A stretch of 64,000 nt of DNA, from positions 1,866,001 to 1,930,000 of the forward strand of contig JADJWT010000001.1 of NCBI GenBank assembly GCA_016716225.1, given 5' to 3'. The notes below the pieces were generated by a model. That model saw nothing but the letters and a program-made list of their open reading frames with translations. It did not search any database and was not told where the DNA came from. Shown here piece by piece: positions 18,264-28,195 of the stretch (its first letter is position 1; each line of letters starts with the position of its first letter). The translations under genes and the position numbers were made by a program. Origin of the DNA: Ignavibacteriota bacterium (lineage in GTDB: Bacteria > Bacteroidota > Ignavibacteria > Ignavibacteriales > Melioribacteraceae).

Positions 18264-18896
18264 TTGGAAAATAAAAAATTCGATTTACAATTTATTTCTG
18301 ATGATAAAATTTTACTTGCCGGAATTGATGAAGCTGGTCGCGGACCATTAGCTGGACCAGTAGTTGCAGCAGCAGTTATTTTTGAAAAAGATATTTTTAT
18401 TCCCGGTGTAAATGATTCAAAACAATTGAATGAAAACCAAAGAGAAAGTTTAGATAAATTAATAAAAGAAAAAGCCATCTGTTTTGGATATGGAATTGTT
18501 GATGAAAAAGAAATTGATAAAATTAATATTCTTCAAGCAACTTTAAAGGCAATGAAAATTGCAGTTGAAAATCTAAACGTAAAACCAAATTTAATAATTA
18601 TTGATGGAAACAAATCATTCAATTCTAAAATTCCGACTAAAACAATTGTAAAAGGTGATACAAAATCTTTCTCAATAGCTGCAGCTTCAATTTTGGCAAA
18701 AGTTAAAAGAGATGAAATAATGAAAAATGCTGCAATTAGTTTCCCACAATATTTTTGGGAAAAGAATAAAGGGTATGGAACCAAACAGCATATTGAAGCA
18801 ATTAAAAAATACAATTACTCTCCTATGCATCGAAAAACATTTTTGAAAAATATTTTTCAAAGTAATCAAGAAACTTTTATTAAAAATGAAAAATAA
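18264..18896 (+). CDS. rnhB: Ribonuclease HII
   Basis: Endonuclease that removes RNA primers and single ribonucleotides from DNA. Of 210 residues, GIDEAGRGPLAGPV (about 18-31) holds the catalytic Asp and Glu, IIDGNKSF (about 111-118) the third Asp, and SIAAASILAKVKRDEIM the fourth. The start is a TTG at 18264, two bases after the UbiA stop. It overlaps yraN by 11 bases; rnhB-yraN adjacency is common in bacteria. Confidence 0.95.
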   Translation: MENKKFDLQFISDDKILLAGIDEAGRGPLAGPVVAAAVIFEKDIFIPGVNDSKQLNENQRESLDKLIKEKAICFGYGIVDEKEIDKINILQATLKAMKIAVENLNVKPNLIIIDGNKSFNSKIPTKTIVKGDTKSFSIAAASILAKVKRDEIMKNAAISFPQYFWEKNKGYGTKQHIEAIKKYNYSPMHRKTFLKNIFQSNQETFIKNEK

Positions 18897-19245
18897 TAAA
18901 AAAGAAACCGGTGATATAGGTGAAAAAATAGCAACTGATTTTCTTGCTGAAAAAGGTTTTGAAATTATTGAAAAAAATTATCATTTCGGTCACGGTGAAA
19001 TTGATATTGTTGCAAAAGATAAAAATGTTTTAGTTTTTGTAGAAGTTAAAACTCGTAAAAATTTGGAATTTGGTGAACCCGAATTAGCTGTTACAAAAAA
19101 TAAACAGAGACAAATTAGAAAAATTGCAGAAGCATATTTGTATGAAAAAAATATTAAAGATATTGATTGCAGATTTGATGTATTTGGAATTTTACTTAAC
19201 AAAAATCTTCCACCTAAAATAACTTATATTGAAAATGCTTTTTAG
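18886..19245 (+). CDS. yraN: UPF0102 family endonuclease-like protein
   Basis: Small protein of 119 residues with the YraN/UPF0102 nuclease fold: GEKIATDFLAEKGFEII, then GHGEIDIVAKD (Glu and Asp of the PD-(D/E)xK-like site, about 39-49) and VFVEVKTRK (about 54-62). The family is related to Holliday-junction resolvase-like nucleases, with its cellular role unproven. Overlap with rnhB indicates co-translation. Confidence 0.92.
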   Translation: MKNNKKETGDIGEKIATDFLAEKGFEIIEKNYHFGHGEIDIVAKDKNVLVFVEVKTRKNLEFGEPELAVTKNKQRQIRKIAEAYLYEKNIKDIDCRFDVFGILLNKNLPPKITYIENAF

Positions 19246-19298
19246 TATATTAGATTATTAGAAAAATTCATTTTGTAATTCCTAAAAATTTATTGCTA

Positions 19299-20102
19299 AT
19301 GAATCTGCCAAATCATATAAATAAAAAAGATTTAACTTTTCGCGAAAGATTATATAATTTTTTTGCAACAATTACTGGACTCTCAATTTTTAATTGGGAA
19401 ATTTTAAAGCAAGCATTTGTTCCTCCGTATGAAATTCCGGAAATAAAAAAACACATGAATGAATTGGGAATTAAAACTTTTCCAATTGTAAGTATTACGG
19501 GATTCGTAATCGGGTTGGTTATTGTGATGCAAAGTGAACCGGTATTTGTAAGATTCGGCGCTTCCGATTTTCTTCCCGGCGCTTCAGCGCTTTCCATTGT
19601 ACGTGAATTAGCTCCGGTAATTACAGCATTAATTTTTGCCGGAAGAGTAAGCTCCGGAATTGGTGCAGAGCTCGGTTCAATGCGTGTAACTGAACAAATT
19701 GATGCAATGGAAGTTTCAGCAATAAATCCGTTTAAATATTTAGTTGTTACTAGAGTTATTGCAACAACAATGATTCTTCCAATATTGACTGTGTATGTTA
19801 TTTTTCTTGCAATCGGCGGAGGCTTTTTTGCATTAACACTTTCGCAAGGAATGAATTTTGAATATTATAAAAACGCTGTTGTGGATAGCGTAAAATTCGG
19901 TGATTTAATTCCAAGTATTTCCAAAACTTTTGTGTTTGGTTATATTACCGGAATTGTTGGATGTTATAAAGGATATATTGCAGATGGCGGAACCGAAGGA
20001 GTTGGAAAAGCATCAACAACTGCAGTAGTTTTGGCATCATTAATTATTTTATTATTTGATACTGTTTTAGTAAAAATCTCTTTAATGATATGGCCGATGT
20101 AA
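19299..20102 (+). CDS. mlaE: MlaE-family lipid ABC transporter permease
   Basis: Inner-membrane permease of a phospholipid transporter (Mla/MCE system), about 267 residues. Family landmarks are RELAPVITALIFAGRVSSGIGAELG (about 100-124) and VTEQIDAMEVSA (about 128-139). Five or six membrane segments are seen. The ATG at 19299 is preferred over the TTG at 19293 because both share the frame and the ATG begins the conserved length. It overlaps mlaF by 13 bases and precedes mlaD, giving the order E-F-D. Confidence 0.9.
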   Translation: MNLPNHINKKDLTFRERLYNFFATITGLSIFNWEILKQAFVPPYEIPEIKKHMNELGIKTFPIVSITGFVIGLVIVMQSEPVFVRFGASDFLPGASALSIVRELAPVITALIFAGRVSSGIGAELGSMRVTEQIDAMEVSAINPFKYLVVTRVIATTMILPILTVYVIFLAIGGGFFALTLSQGMNFEYYKNAVVDSVKFGDLIPSISKTFVFGYITGIVGCYKGYIADGGTEGVGKASTTAVVLASLIILLFDTVLVKISLMIWPM

Positions 20103-20839
20103 ATTATATTATCCGAATTGAAAATCTTAGTAAAAAATTTGGCGATAAAATTGTTCTTGATGATATTTCACTCAACGTAGAAAAAAGTGAAAACCTTGTT
20201 GTTTTTGGAAGAAGTGGAACCGGAAAAAGTGTTTTACTAAAATGCATAGTTGGATTATTAAAACCGGATAATGGAAAAATTTATATTAAAGATAAAGAAG
20301 TTACATCGCTTTCTTCTAAAGAATTGAATAAAGTAAGAAAATTTACAAGTTTTCTTTTTCAAGGTGCAGCTCTTTATGATTCAATGACTGTGAGGGAAAA
20401 TTTAAAATTTTCACTTCAGAGAAATGTTGAAATTTCAAATCAAGATGCAGAAAAAAAAATTATAAAAACTTTACAAATGGTTTCACTTGCAGATGCAATA
20501 GATAAAATGCCTTCGGAGCTTTCTGGTGGAATGAAAAAAAGAATTGGTTTGGCAAGATCAATAATTACTGATCCGGAAATAATGTTTTATGATGAACCAA
20601 CAACCGGTTTAGACCCAATATCATCTAAAGAAATTAGTGAATTAATTTTGGAATTACAGAAGCAGTTAAAAATGACATCAATAATTGTTACTCATGATTT
20701 AAATTGTGCAAGTATAATTTCTGATAGGAACATTTTTCTAAAAGACGGCAAAATTGCCTACCAAGGAAAAATTGAAGAATTGGCAAAATCACAAGATAAA
20801 TTTCTTAATAATTTTTTCAGTACAAACATAGTTGAGTAA
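20090..20839 (+). CDS. mlaF: MlaF-like ABC transporter ATP-binding protein
   Basis: ATPase of the Mla-type lipid transporter, 249 residues. Walker A is GRSGTGKSVLL (about 38-48; the GKSV form typical of MlaF), the signature is LSGGMKKRIGLARS (about 144-157) and Walker B is IMFYDEPTTGLDP (about 164-176). It sits between the permease and MCE genes. It powers movement of phospholipids between the inner and outer membranes; direction is not resolved by sequence. Confidence 0.92.
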   Translation: MADVNYIIRIENLSKKFGDKIVLDDISLNVEKSENLVVFGRSGTGKSVLLKCIVGLLKPDNGKIYIKDKEVTSLSSKELNKVRKFTSFLFQGAALYDSMTVRENLKFSLQRNVEISNQDAEKKIIKTLQMVSLADAIDKMPSELSGGMKKRIGLARSIITDPEIMFYDEPTTGLDPISSKEISELILELQKQLKMTSIIVTHDLNCASIISDRNIFLKDGKIAYQGKIEELAKSQDKFLNNFFSTNIVE

Positions 20840-20851
20840 AGAGAGGATTAA

Positions 20852-21892
20852 ATGTTAAAGCAATTGGAAGGAGCAAAACTCGGACTTTTCATTTTTCTGG
20901 GAACAGTTCTTTTAGTTATTGCAATTTTTCTTATCGGAAGTAAAGAATCATTATTTACAGATAGTATTTATGTTAAAACATATTTTGATAATGTTGAAGG
21001 TTTGCGAACCGGCGCAGCAGTTAGGTTAAACGGATTAAATGTAGGAAGCGTAAGTGATGTAAAGTTGATGGAAGTAAATCAATACCGTGTTGAAGTTACT
21101 ATGAGAATCAGTGAAAATGTTAAAGAGTTTATAAGATTAGACAGCGAAGCCGGAATTGAAACCGAAGGGATAATTGGAAGTAAAATTGTAATAATTACGC
21201 CCGGTTCAAAAGAAAATGCAACAATTGAAAACGGTGGAGTAATACTTTCAAAGGCTCCTATAAATATGTCACAAATTATTTCTGAAACCCAAAGCATTAT
21301 GGGTTACATGAAAGATTTAACAAAAGAACTTTCCGAAGTTTTGGGTAAAGTAAATGCTGGCGAAGGAACTATTGGTAAATTAGTAAATGATAAAGAACTT
21401 TATACCGAAACAGTAACCATAGTAAAATCTGCTGATGTTGCACTGAACATAATGGTTGATAGATTGGAAAAAATGTCCGTATTTATAATCGGACTTGGAA
21501 CCAACGTTGAAAATATTGTTGGAAATGTTGATAGCGCTGCAATTGATTTAAGAAATTTAATTGATAGAATAGAAAAAGGTGAAGGTGCACTTGGAGCTTT
21601 AATTTCGGATGCAAGTGTTTATGATTCAATAAAAACAATTGTTTCGAATTTAACGCAAACAACCGAAAATGCTAAAATTGGTGCAGATGGATTTGCTGAA
21701 AATATGGAAGCATTAAAGCATAATTGGTTATTTAAAAATTATTTTGAACAAAGAGGTTATTGGAAAAAATCTGAGTTCGAAACAAAAATTGATAATCAAT
21801 TAAAATCAATTGAAGAGCAAAGTAAAACTTTAGATTTAAAATTAAAAGAACTTCGGGAATTGGAAGAAAGAATTTCCACAAAGAAAGAATAA
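20852..21892 (+). CDS. mlaD: MCE-domain (MlaD-like) substrate-binding protein
   Basis: Inner-membrane-anchored MCE protein, 346 residues. One N-terminal membrane helix (about 10-28) is followed by an MCE domain (about 38-120) with FDNVEGLRTGAAVRLNGLNVG, the conserved opening. A long alpha-helical C-terminal half follows (about 140-346), ending in a Lys/Glu-rich coiled coil. Two GEGALG/GEGTIG-type repeats (about 170 and 245) are typical of Bacteroidota MlaD. An AGAGAGG site precedes the ATG. It closes the mlaEFD operon; MlaB, MlaC and MlaA are not seen nearby. Confidence 0.9.
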   Translation: MLKQLEGAKLGLFIFLGTVLLVIAIFLIGSKESLFTDSIYVKTYFDNVEGLRTGAAVRLNGLNVGSVSDVKLMEVNQYRVEVTMRISENVKEFIRLDSEAGIETEGIIGSKIVIITPGSKENATIENGGVILSKAPINMSQIISETQSIMGYMKDLTKELSEVLGKVNAGEGTIGKLVNDKELYTETVTIVKSADVALNIMVDRLEKMSVFIIGLGTNVENIVGNVDSAAIDLRNLIDRIEKGEGALGALISDASVYDSIKTIVSNLTQTTENAKIGADGFAENMEALKHNWLFKNYFEQRGYWKKSEFETKIDNQLKSIEEQSKTLDLKLKELRELEERISTKKE

Positions 21893-22009
21893 CTATTTTT
21901 GAATTTTAATATTTAGAAAAATCTATTAAAATTTTCTTATTTAAATAATTTTAAAATTCACACCAAAAATTACTATTTTACAAAATTGTAATTTACTAAT
22001 CCCAATCTA

Positions 22010-24790
22010 ATGGAAGAAAAAAATAATATAGATATTAGAAATAAAATTATTCTTAAAGGTGCAAGAGAGCATAATCTAAAGAATATAAATCTGGAAATTC
22101 AAAAGAATCAATTAGTTGTTTTTACCGGAGTAAGCGGAAGCGGAAAATCTTCGTTGGTTTTTGATACAATATACGCCGAAGGTCAAAGAAGATTTGTAGA
22201 AAGTCTTTCTTCTTATGCACGCCAATTTCTTGAAAGAATGAACAAACCCGATTTGGATTTTATTTATGGAATTTCTCCAGCAGTTGCAATTGAACAAAAA
22301 GCCGGCGCAAGAAATCCAAGATCAACGGTTGGAACTTCAACAGAAATTTATGATTATCTGCGTTTGCTTTTTGCACGCATCGGAATTACATATTGTTTTG
22401 AATGTGGAAATATCGTAAAAAAAGATTCTGTTGCAACAATAACACAATGGCTTGAAGAAAGAAATGAAGAAACAAAATTTTATCTTGCGTTCCCAATTCA
22501 TAAACACGAGGGGAGAAATGTTGCAGAAGAATTAAGTCATTTAGTTAAAAAAGGATTTTACAGAATATTTTATAAAAATAAATTAATTGATTTAAATACT
22601 CCAGAAACTTTACCAAAGAAGAAAGACGATATTTTTGTTGTAATAGAAAGATTTAAAATTAAAAAGGGAAGAGTTAGAGAACTTCTTGCTTCATCAATAG
22701 AAATAACGTTAAAAGAAGGTGAAGGCAAATTAACAGTTATAAATGCAGATACAAATGAGTTGAAGCATTTTAATAATCAATACGAATGTTGCGGAATAAA
22801 ATACAGCGAACCCGAACCAAGATTTTTTTCTTTTAATAATCCATATGGCGCATGTCCAGTTTGCCAAGGTTTCGGAAAAACAATTGGTTATGATATGGAA
22901 AAGGTAATTCCAAATCTGGATTTAACAATTCTTGAAGGCGCAATTGCTCCATGGCGAACTCCGAAATTCAGCAAATATTTACGTGATTTAATTCGTGTTG
23001 CTAAGGAAAATAAAATTCCAATTAATATTCCATTCCGACAATTATCTGAAGTTCAGTTAAATAAAATTATGAGTGGGTTTGATAAATTTATTGGAATTGA
23101 ACCATTCTTTAAAAAACTTGAGCAGAAAAATTATCAAATGCATATTAGGATTTTGCTTAGTAAATATAGAGGTTACACAACTTGTTACTCTTGCAAAGGA
23201 TCACGATTACGAAAAGAAGCGCTTCAAATAAAAATAAAGTTTAAATCAATGCTGGATATTGTGAAAATGCCCATTAATAAACTTTACGATTTTTTTGAAG
23301 AATTAAAATTAACAAATTACGAAAATGAAATTGCCGGAAGCGTATTAAAAGAAATTCAAAAAAGATTAAAATTTTTAAATGATGTTGGATTAAGTTATTT
23401 AACATTAGACAGATTGAGCAGCACACTTTCCGGCGGTGAAACACAGAGAATAAATTTAGCAACATCTCTCGGCTCGGCATTAATTGGAACTTTATATGTT
23501 TTGGATGAACCGAGTATTGGACTTCATCCAAGAGATAACGGGAAATTAATTAGTATTTTAAAATCTTTACGAGATATTGGTAATACAGTTTTAGTTGTTG
23601 AACATGATGAAGAAATGATGAGAGAAGCTGATTATATTTTTGATATTGGTCCAAAAGCCGGAAAAAACGGTGGTGAAATTATTGCAAACGGAACTTATCA
23701 AGAAATTATTAAAAATGAAAAATCGCTTACCGGACTTTATCTTTCCGGCAATAAAAAAATTCCCTTACCGGAAAAAAGAAATTCGGAAGAAACAATAAAA
23801 ATTAAAATTACCGGAGCCGCAGAAAATAATCTTAAAAATTTAGATGTGGAAATTCCTTTACAAAAATTTGTTACAATTACCGGAGTTAGCGGTTCGGGAA
23901 AATCCACATTGGTACATGATATTATTTATGGCGGAATAGCAAAAATGCTTGGGAAAAATCCCGATAAAATTGGAAAGTATAAATCTATTGAAGGTATTAA
24001 CTCGATTGAAGAAATTGAAATTGTTGATCAATCGCCGATTGGAAAATCGCCAAGATCAAATCCAATTAGTTATGTAAAAGGTTATGAAATTATTAGAGAT
24101 ATTTTTGCATCAACTCCGCAAGCAAGATTAAGAGGTTATAAACCCGGATTCTTTTCATTCAATGTTGATGGCGGAAGATGCGATACTTGTAAAGGTGACG
24201 GATTTGTCAAAATTGAAATGCAGTTTTTAGCTGATCTTTATCTTGAATGTGATGATTGCAAAGGTACAAGATTTAAAAAAGAACTTAGAGAAGTTACCTA
24301 CAAGAACAAAAATATTGTTGATGTTTTAAACTTTACCGTTGATGAAGCCGTTGATTTTTTTTCCGGAAATGATAGAATTTTAACTTATTTAAAAACTCTG
24401 CAAGATGTTGGCTTAGGATATATTCATCTTGGACAGCCATCAAATACATTATCCGGTGGGGAAGCCCAAAGAATAAAACTTGCAAAGCATTTGATTTCAC
24501 AGCAGAAAAATAATCACACACTTTTTATTTTTGATGAACCAACAACCGGTTTACATTTTGATGATATTGATAAATTATTGAAGTGTTTTAATGTTCTTGT
24601 TGAAAATAAAAATTCGGTAATTATAATTGAGCATAATTTAGATGTAATAAAATGTGCGGATTATGTTATAGATTTGGGTCCGGATGCTGGAGATAAAGGT
24701 GGAGAAGTTGTTGCCGTTGGAACTCCGGAAGAAATTGCGATGAATGAAAAATCAATTACGGGAAAATTTTTACGGCATTATTTGAATTAG
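22010..24790 (+). CDS. uvrA: Excinuclease ABC subunit A
   Basis: DNA damage-recognition ATPase of nucleotide excision repair, 926 residues. Both ABC modules are present: Walker A GVSGSGKSS (about 39-47) and GVSGSGKST (about 625-633), and signatures LSGGETQRINLA and LSGGEAQRIKLA. YARQFLERM and SPAVAIEQK near the first module are UvrA-specific. The C-terminal zinc module is canonical (CDTCKGDG and CDDCKGTR). The first zinc site (about residue 259-290) reads ECCG...CPVC and lacks the usual first CxxC spacing. It is flanked by AT-rich sequence and convergent with a glycosyl-hydrolase-like gene. Confidence 0.97.
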   Translation: MEEKNNIDIRNKIILKGAREHNLKNINLEIQKNQLVVFTGVSGSGKSSLVFDTIYAEGQRRFVESLSSYARQFLERMNKPDLDFIYGISPAVAIEQKAGARNPRSTVGTSTEIYDYLRLLFARIGITYCFECGNIVKKDSVATITQWLEERNEETKFYLAFPIHKHEGRNVAEELSHLVKKGFYRIFYKNKLIDLNTPETLPKKKDDIFVVIERFKIKKGRVRELLASSIEITLKEGEGKLTVINADTNELKHFNNQYECCGIKYSEPEPRFFSFNNPYGACPVCQGFGKTIGYDMEKVIPNLDLTILEGAIAPWRTPKFSKYLRDLIRVAKENKIPINIPFRQLSEVQLNKIMSGFDKFIGIEPFFKKLEQKNYQMHIRILLSKYRGYTTCYSCKGSRLRKEALQIKIKFKSMLDIVKMPINKLYDFFEELKLTNYENEIAGSVLKEIQKRLKFLNDVGLSYLTLDRLSSTLSGGETQRINLATSLGSALIGTLYVLDEPSIGLHPRDNGKLISILKSLRDIGNTVLVVEHDEEMMREADYIFDIGPKAGKNGGEIIANGTYQEIIKNEKSLTGLYLSGNKKIPLPEKRNSEETIKIKITGAAENNLKNLDVEIPLQKFVTITGVSGSGKSTLVHDIIYGGIAKMLGKNPDKIGKYKSIEGINSIEEIEIVDQSPIGKSPRSNPISYVKGYEIIRDIFASTPQARLRGYKPGFFSFNVDGGRCDTCKGDGFVKIEMQFLADLYLECDDCKGTRFKKELREVTYKNKNIVDVLNFTVDEAVDFFSGNDRILTYLKTLQDVGLGYIHLGQPSNTLSGGEAQRIKLAKHLISQQKNNHTLFIFDEPTTGLHFDDIDKLLKCFNVLVENKNSVIIIEHNLDVIKCADYVIDLGPDAGDKGGEVVAVGTPEEIAMNEKSITGKFLRHYLN

Positions 24791-24811
24791 TTAAACAAGT
24801 AGAAAATTAAT

Positions 24812-26500
24812 TTAAATTGTATTTAAAATTTCTTCCCTTTTATCAATAAGGAAAATAATCTTAATTGATTCAATTTCATCTAAATTCTCACTTAATTTTA
24901 TAATATTTTCACCAAGCTCAAATTCAAACTCAATTTCTTTGTAAGTATTTTCTTTAGTTAAAATTCCAACCATTGCTTTCTGTTTTTCAAACGAGTGAAC
25001 TGATAATAAAAATTCATCTTCATTTTGTTTTAATAAAATTGGAGAAATATTAATTGCAGATTCCTCTTTTAACTTTTCTAAAAATGGCACTTTAACCAAT
25101 ACTGGATTAGAGAAATTAACTTCGTTCCAAAGTCTATCAATTTTTCCAATATTATAATTGAATAATAATTTTGTCGGATTTGAAAATTTCAATTTTGCTT
25201 GTCGTTTATCTAATGATATAATTCTGGTAATAGTTTTTTGTTCAGTGTTATCATACAAAACATAAAATCTTATTTGATTAGGAGTTTTTAAAGCATGATT
25301 ATTATCCCAGCTTAAAATTATTTCTTTGGGAGAAATTTCTTCAACTTCACAATTTAAATTTTCAATTGGCTCGGAATTATCCAAAACTTTCCACGGCATT
25401 TCAGCGGGAAATGCAATATCAGTATAATACTTTTTTGTATTATCAATATGTTCATACCTAAAAAATGAAACTCCGGCGGCACCAATATTTCTCGCATATT
25501 CTATCATTTTATTTAATTGCGGAATTACATCTTCTTTGTAAGCTCCCAATCCAAGAATAATATTTTTACTGTAAGCTTTCTCAACCCAATCTTTTGCTAA
25601 AACATCAAACTTGGGATTTTTATCAAATCCCCAATATATTTGCGGAACTAAATAATCAACTAAATTTTCTTTTAGCCAAGTTTCAGAATCTTGATAAACA
25701 CTTGAATATCCTTCCCAACCGGTTGCACCAACTAAATTTTTTCTAATTCCAATTGGGGCAATTCCAACTTTTAAATATGGATTTATTGGTTTAGCCGTAT
25801 CTTTAAATTTTCTTAAAATTGTTGTTAAATTATTTCTTCGCCAATCATCTTTAGAAATATTAGAACCGTTGCACTTAAAATATTTTTCATCAGAAAAATC
25901 ACTTCCCGGATATCTAAAAAAATCTAAATGAATTCCGTCGATATCATATTTGGATGTAAGCTCAATCATTAAACTAACAAGATAATTTTGAACATCTTCA
26001 ATTCCTGGATTTAGCCAATAAGATGTTGAGCCATTTTCTGAATATTTTACAACCCAATTTGTATGGGCACTTTTTACATGTTTAGGATGTTTAGAAATTT
26101 TTTCATCATTCCCGATGAAACATCTTATCATATTTACCCATGCGTGAACTTCCAAATTAAATTCTTTACCAAGTTCTATTACATATTGCAACGGATCATA
26201 TGAAGGAATTTTGCCGACCGTCCCGGTTATATACGGCGAGAAGGGTTCGATTTCGGAATTATACATTACCGTTCCATTACTTCTCACTTGGAAATAAACT
26301 GTATTGAAATTTTTTTCTTTTATAGTTTTAAACATATCGCGAAGAGTTTTTTTCTGATATTCTTCATCTGTTGTGTTTGGAGGCCAATCCAATTTAAGAT
26401 TTGTTGTAAGCCAAACTGCGCGGGTTTCTCTTGGTATTTGTGCAAATAAATTTATTGAAATGACTAATTGCAGAATTAAAAAAATTTTCAATTTATTCAT
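24812..26500 (-). CDS. Family 10-like (GHL10/DUF187-type) glycosyl hydrolase-like protein
   Basis: Exported protein of 562 residues; the signal peptide ends LFAQ. Residues about 22-350 match the GHL10 TIM-barrel family: RETRAVWLTTNLKLDWP, FNTVYFQVRSNGTVMY, EVHAWVNMIR and IHLDFFRYPG (about 185-194), with PQIYWGFD later. These proteins (YngK-like) are thought to act on cell-wall or surface glycans, with activity poorly defined. The C-terminal about 180 residues form Ig-like or fibronectin-like strands (LNCEVEEISPKEIILSWD). It lies three bases after aroB on the same strand. Confidence 0.87.
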   Translation of the reverse strand: MNKLKIFLILQLVISINLFAQIPRETRAVWLTTNLKLDWPPNTTDEEYQKKTLRDMFKTIKEKNFNTVYFQVRSNGTVMYNSEIEPFSPYITGTVGKIPSYDPLQYVIELGKEFNLEVHAWVNMIRCFIGNDEKISKHPKHVKSAHTNWVVKYSENGSTSYWLNPGIEDVQNYLVSLMIELTSKYDIDGIHLDFFRYPGSDFSDEKYFKCNGSNISKDDWRRNNLTTILRKFKDTAKPINPYLKVGIAPIGIRKNLVGATGWEGYSSVYQDSETWLKENLVDYLVPQIYWGFDKNPKFDVLAKDWVEKAYSKNIILGLGAYKEDVIPQLNKMIEYARNIGAAGVSFFRYEHIDNTKKYYTDIAFPAEMPWKVLDNSEPIENLNCEVEEISPKEIILSWDNNHALKTPNQIRFYVLYDNTEQKTITRIISLDKRQAKLKFSNPTKLLFNYNIGKIDRLWNEVNFSNPVLVKVPFLEKLKEESAINISPILLKQNEDEFLLSVHSFEKQKAMVGILTKENTYKEIEFEFELGENIIKLSENLDEIESIKIIFLIDKREEILNTI

Positions 26501-26503
26501 AAT

Positions 26504-27592
26504 TTAGAAATGTACAATTGCTTCTGAAATTGATTGGTTAATTAATTGCGACTCAACACTAATATCGGTAAGGATTGTTCCAACACTATTCAGCAATACT
26601 AATTTTATTTTGTTATCTCTATTCTTTTTATCTTTTTGCATAACACTAAAAATTTTTTCATTATCAACTTTGGAAAGTTTTATTTTGTTAGAAAACTGTA
26701 ATAGAAAATTTAAATTTTCATCAAAATTTATTTTGTCAATTAAATTTAATTTTAGCGAAAGATATAACGCACAAGTAATTCCAACAATTACGGCTTGTCC
26801 GTGTTTTAATTTATGATTTTGTTGAACTTCAAAAGCATGTGCAAAAGTGTGACCCAAATTTAAAATTTTTCTAATTCCACTTTCTTTTTCATCGACTGTA
26901 ACAACACTTCCTTTAAATTTTACTGATGTGAAAATAACTTTAGTAGTTATTTCATCATCATTTGTAATAATTTTATTAATATTTTCTTTTACGAATTTGT
27001 AGAATTTTTTATCAATCAAAAACGCATATTTTACTATTTCACCCAAACCGCAAATTATTTCATCATTAGGTAATGTGCTAAAAAAATTTGTATCAATTAA
27101 AACAAATTTTGGCTGATAAAAAGTGCCGATAATGTTTTTTGTGCTTTCAAAATTTATTCCCGTTTTTCCACCGACTGAACTATCAACAGAAGCTAAAAGT
27201 GTTGTGGGAATTTGAACATATTTAATTCCACGCATATAAGTTGAAGCAGCAAATCCGGCAACATCACCAATAATTCCGCCGCCAATTGCAATTATTATAG
27301 AATCTCTACCAAAATTATTCTTAATTAATTCTGAATGAATTTTTTGAACGGAATCAAAACTTTTATTTTTCTCGGCTGATTCAATAATTATTTTTTTTAC
27401 TTTTTTTTCTAAAGATGAAAATGCGTTATCAATTACTTTTGAGTAAAATTTATTTACATTTTTATCAATTACTAAACAATAATCTTGATAGAAATTTTTA
27501 TCTTTAAGAAAACTTATAATTTGGGGGAAAATATTTTTCCCAAGAAAAACTTCATATTCATTATTCGGAATATTAATTTTTATTTTTTTCAA
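26504..27592 (-). CDS. aroB: 3-dehydroquinate synthase
   Basis: Second step of the shikimate pathway, converting DAHP to 3-dehydroquinate with NAD and a divalent metal. Of 362 residues, recognisable segments are GGGIIGDVAGFAASTYMRG (about 104-122), PTTLLASVDSSVGGKTGIN (about 129-147), GLGEIVKYA (about 183-191) and LNLGHTFAHAFE (metal-binding His, about 244-255). It begins with TTG at 27592 and overlaps aroK by 20 bases, so the two are likely translationally coupled. Confidence 0.96.
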   Translation of the reverse strand: MKKIKINIPNNEYEVFLGKNIFPQIISFLKDKNFYQDYCLVIDKNVNKFYSKVIDNAFSSLEKKVKKIIIESAEKNKSFDSVQKIHSELIKNNFGRDSIIIAIGGGIIGDVAGFAASTYMRGIKYVQIPTTLLASVDSSVGGKTGINFESTKNIIGTFYQPKFVLIDTNFFSTLPNDEIICGLGEIVKYAFLIDKKFYKFVKENINKIITNDDEITTKVIFTSVKFKGSVVTVDEKESGIRKILNLGHTFAHAFEVQQNHKLKHGQAVIVGITCALYLSLKLNLIDKINFDENLNFLLQFSNKIKLSKVDNEKIFSVMQKDKKNRDNKIKLVLLNSVGTILTDISVESQLINQSISEAIVHF

Positions 27593-28127
27593 GTATTACT
27601 CTATTTATAATTTTAACAAATCTATCTACCGTTTGTCCAATTGGAGAATTATCAACATCAAAAATTAAATCTGCTTGACTGTAATAAGGTTCTCTTTCGT
27701 TCAACATTGAATTTATTTTTTTTAGAAAAACTTCTTTCGGATTTTCCGCAATCACCAATTCCTTAAATAAAGGTCGATCTGTTTTCTTTTTTATCCTTGT
27801 ATAAATTACATCTGGCGCAACTCTTAAATAAATTAAGTGTCCATTTTTCTTTATGAAATTCAAATTTTCATCATTTATTAATGTTCCGCCGCCCAATGAA
27901 ATAACCACATTATTGTTAGATGACAAACTTTTTAATTTTTCACTTTCAATTTCTCTAAAATAATTTTCACCTTTAGTTTCAAAAATTTCTGTAACAGTTT
28001 TTTTTTCGTCTACGCAAATTTCAACATCAAGATCGAAAAAATTCCAACCAATACAATTTGCAAGAATTCTTCCCAACGTACTTTTTCCACTTGTCATAAA
28101 TCCGGTTAGATAAATTCTTTCAATCAT
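27573..28127 (-). CDS. aroK: Shikimate kinase
   Basis: Phosphorylates shikimate to shikimate-3-phosphate. Of 184 residues, Walker A is GFMTSGKSTLG (about 8-18), the DLD region is FFDLDVEI (about 30-37), GGGTL is at about 79-83 and the adenine-lid RPLF at about 117. It sits upstream of and overlaps aroB on the minus strand. A TATATTTG -7-like box lies 22 bases upstream of its ATG. Confidence 0.95.
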   Translation of the reverse strand: MIERIYLTGFMTSGKSTLGRILANCIGWNFFDLDVEICVDEKKTVTEIFETKGENYFREIESEKLKSLSSNNNVVISLGGGTLINDENLNFIKKNGHLIYLRVAPDVIYTRIKKKTDRPLFKELVIAENPKEVFLKKINSMLNEREPYYSQADLIFDVDNSPIGQTVDRFVKIINRVILEKNKN

Positions 28128-28149
28128 TTACATTTCAAAATTTTGAAAG

Positions 28150-28157
28150 CAAATATA
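28150..28157 (-). promoter_or_regulatory. Possible -7 promoter element of aroK-aroB
   Basis: On the minus strand TATATTTG matches TAnnTTTG, 22 bases upstream of the aroK start. No TTG element is found at the expected -33 position, so this is a weak call. Confidence 0.35.
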
Positions 28158-28195
28158 GTTAAATGAAAATTAAGAGACGAAGTGTTTGTTAAAAT

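Noticed and set aside
26235..26255. GGTTCGATTTC resembling a tRNA T-arm
   Set aside because: It lies inside the glycosyl-hydrolase-like gene with no acceptor or anticodon arms around it.
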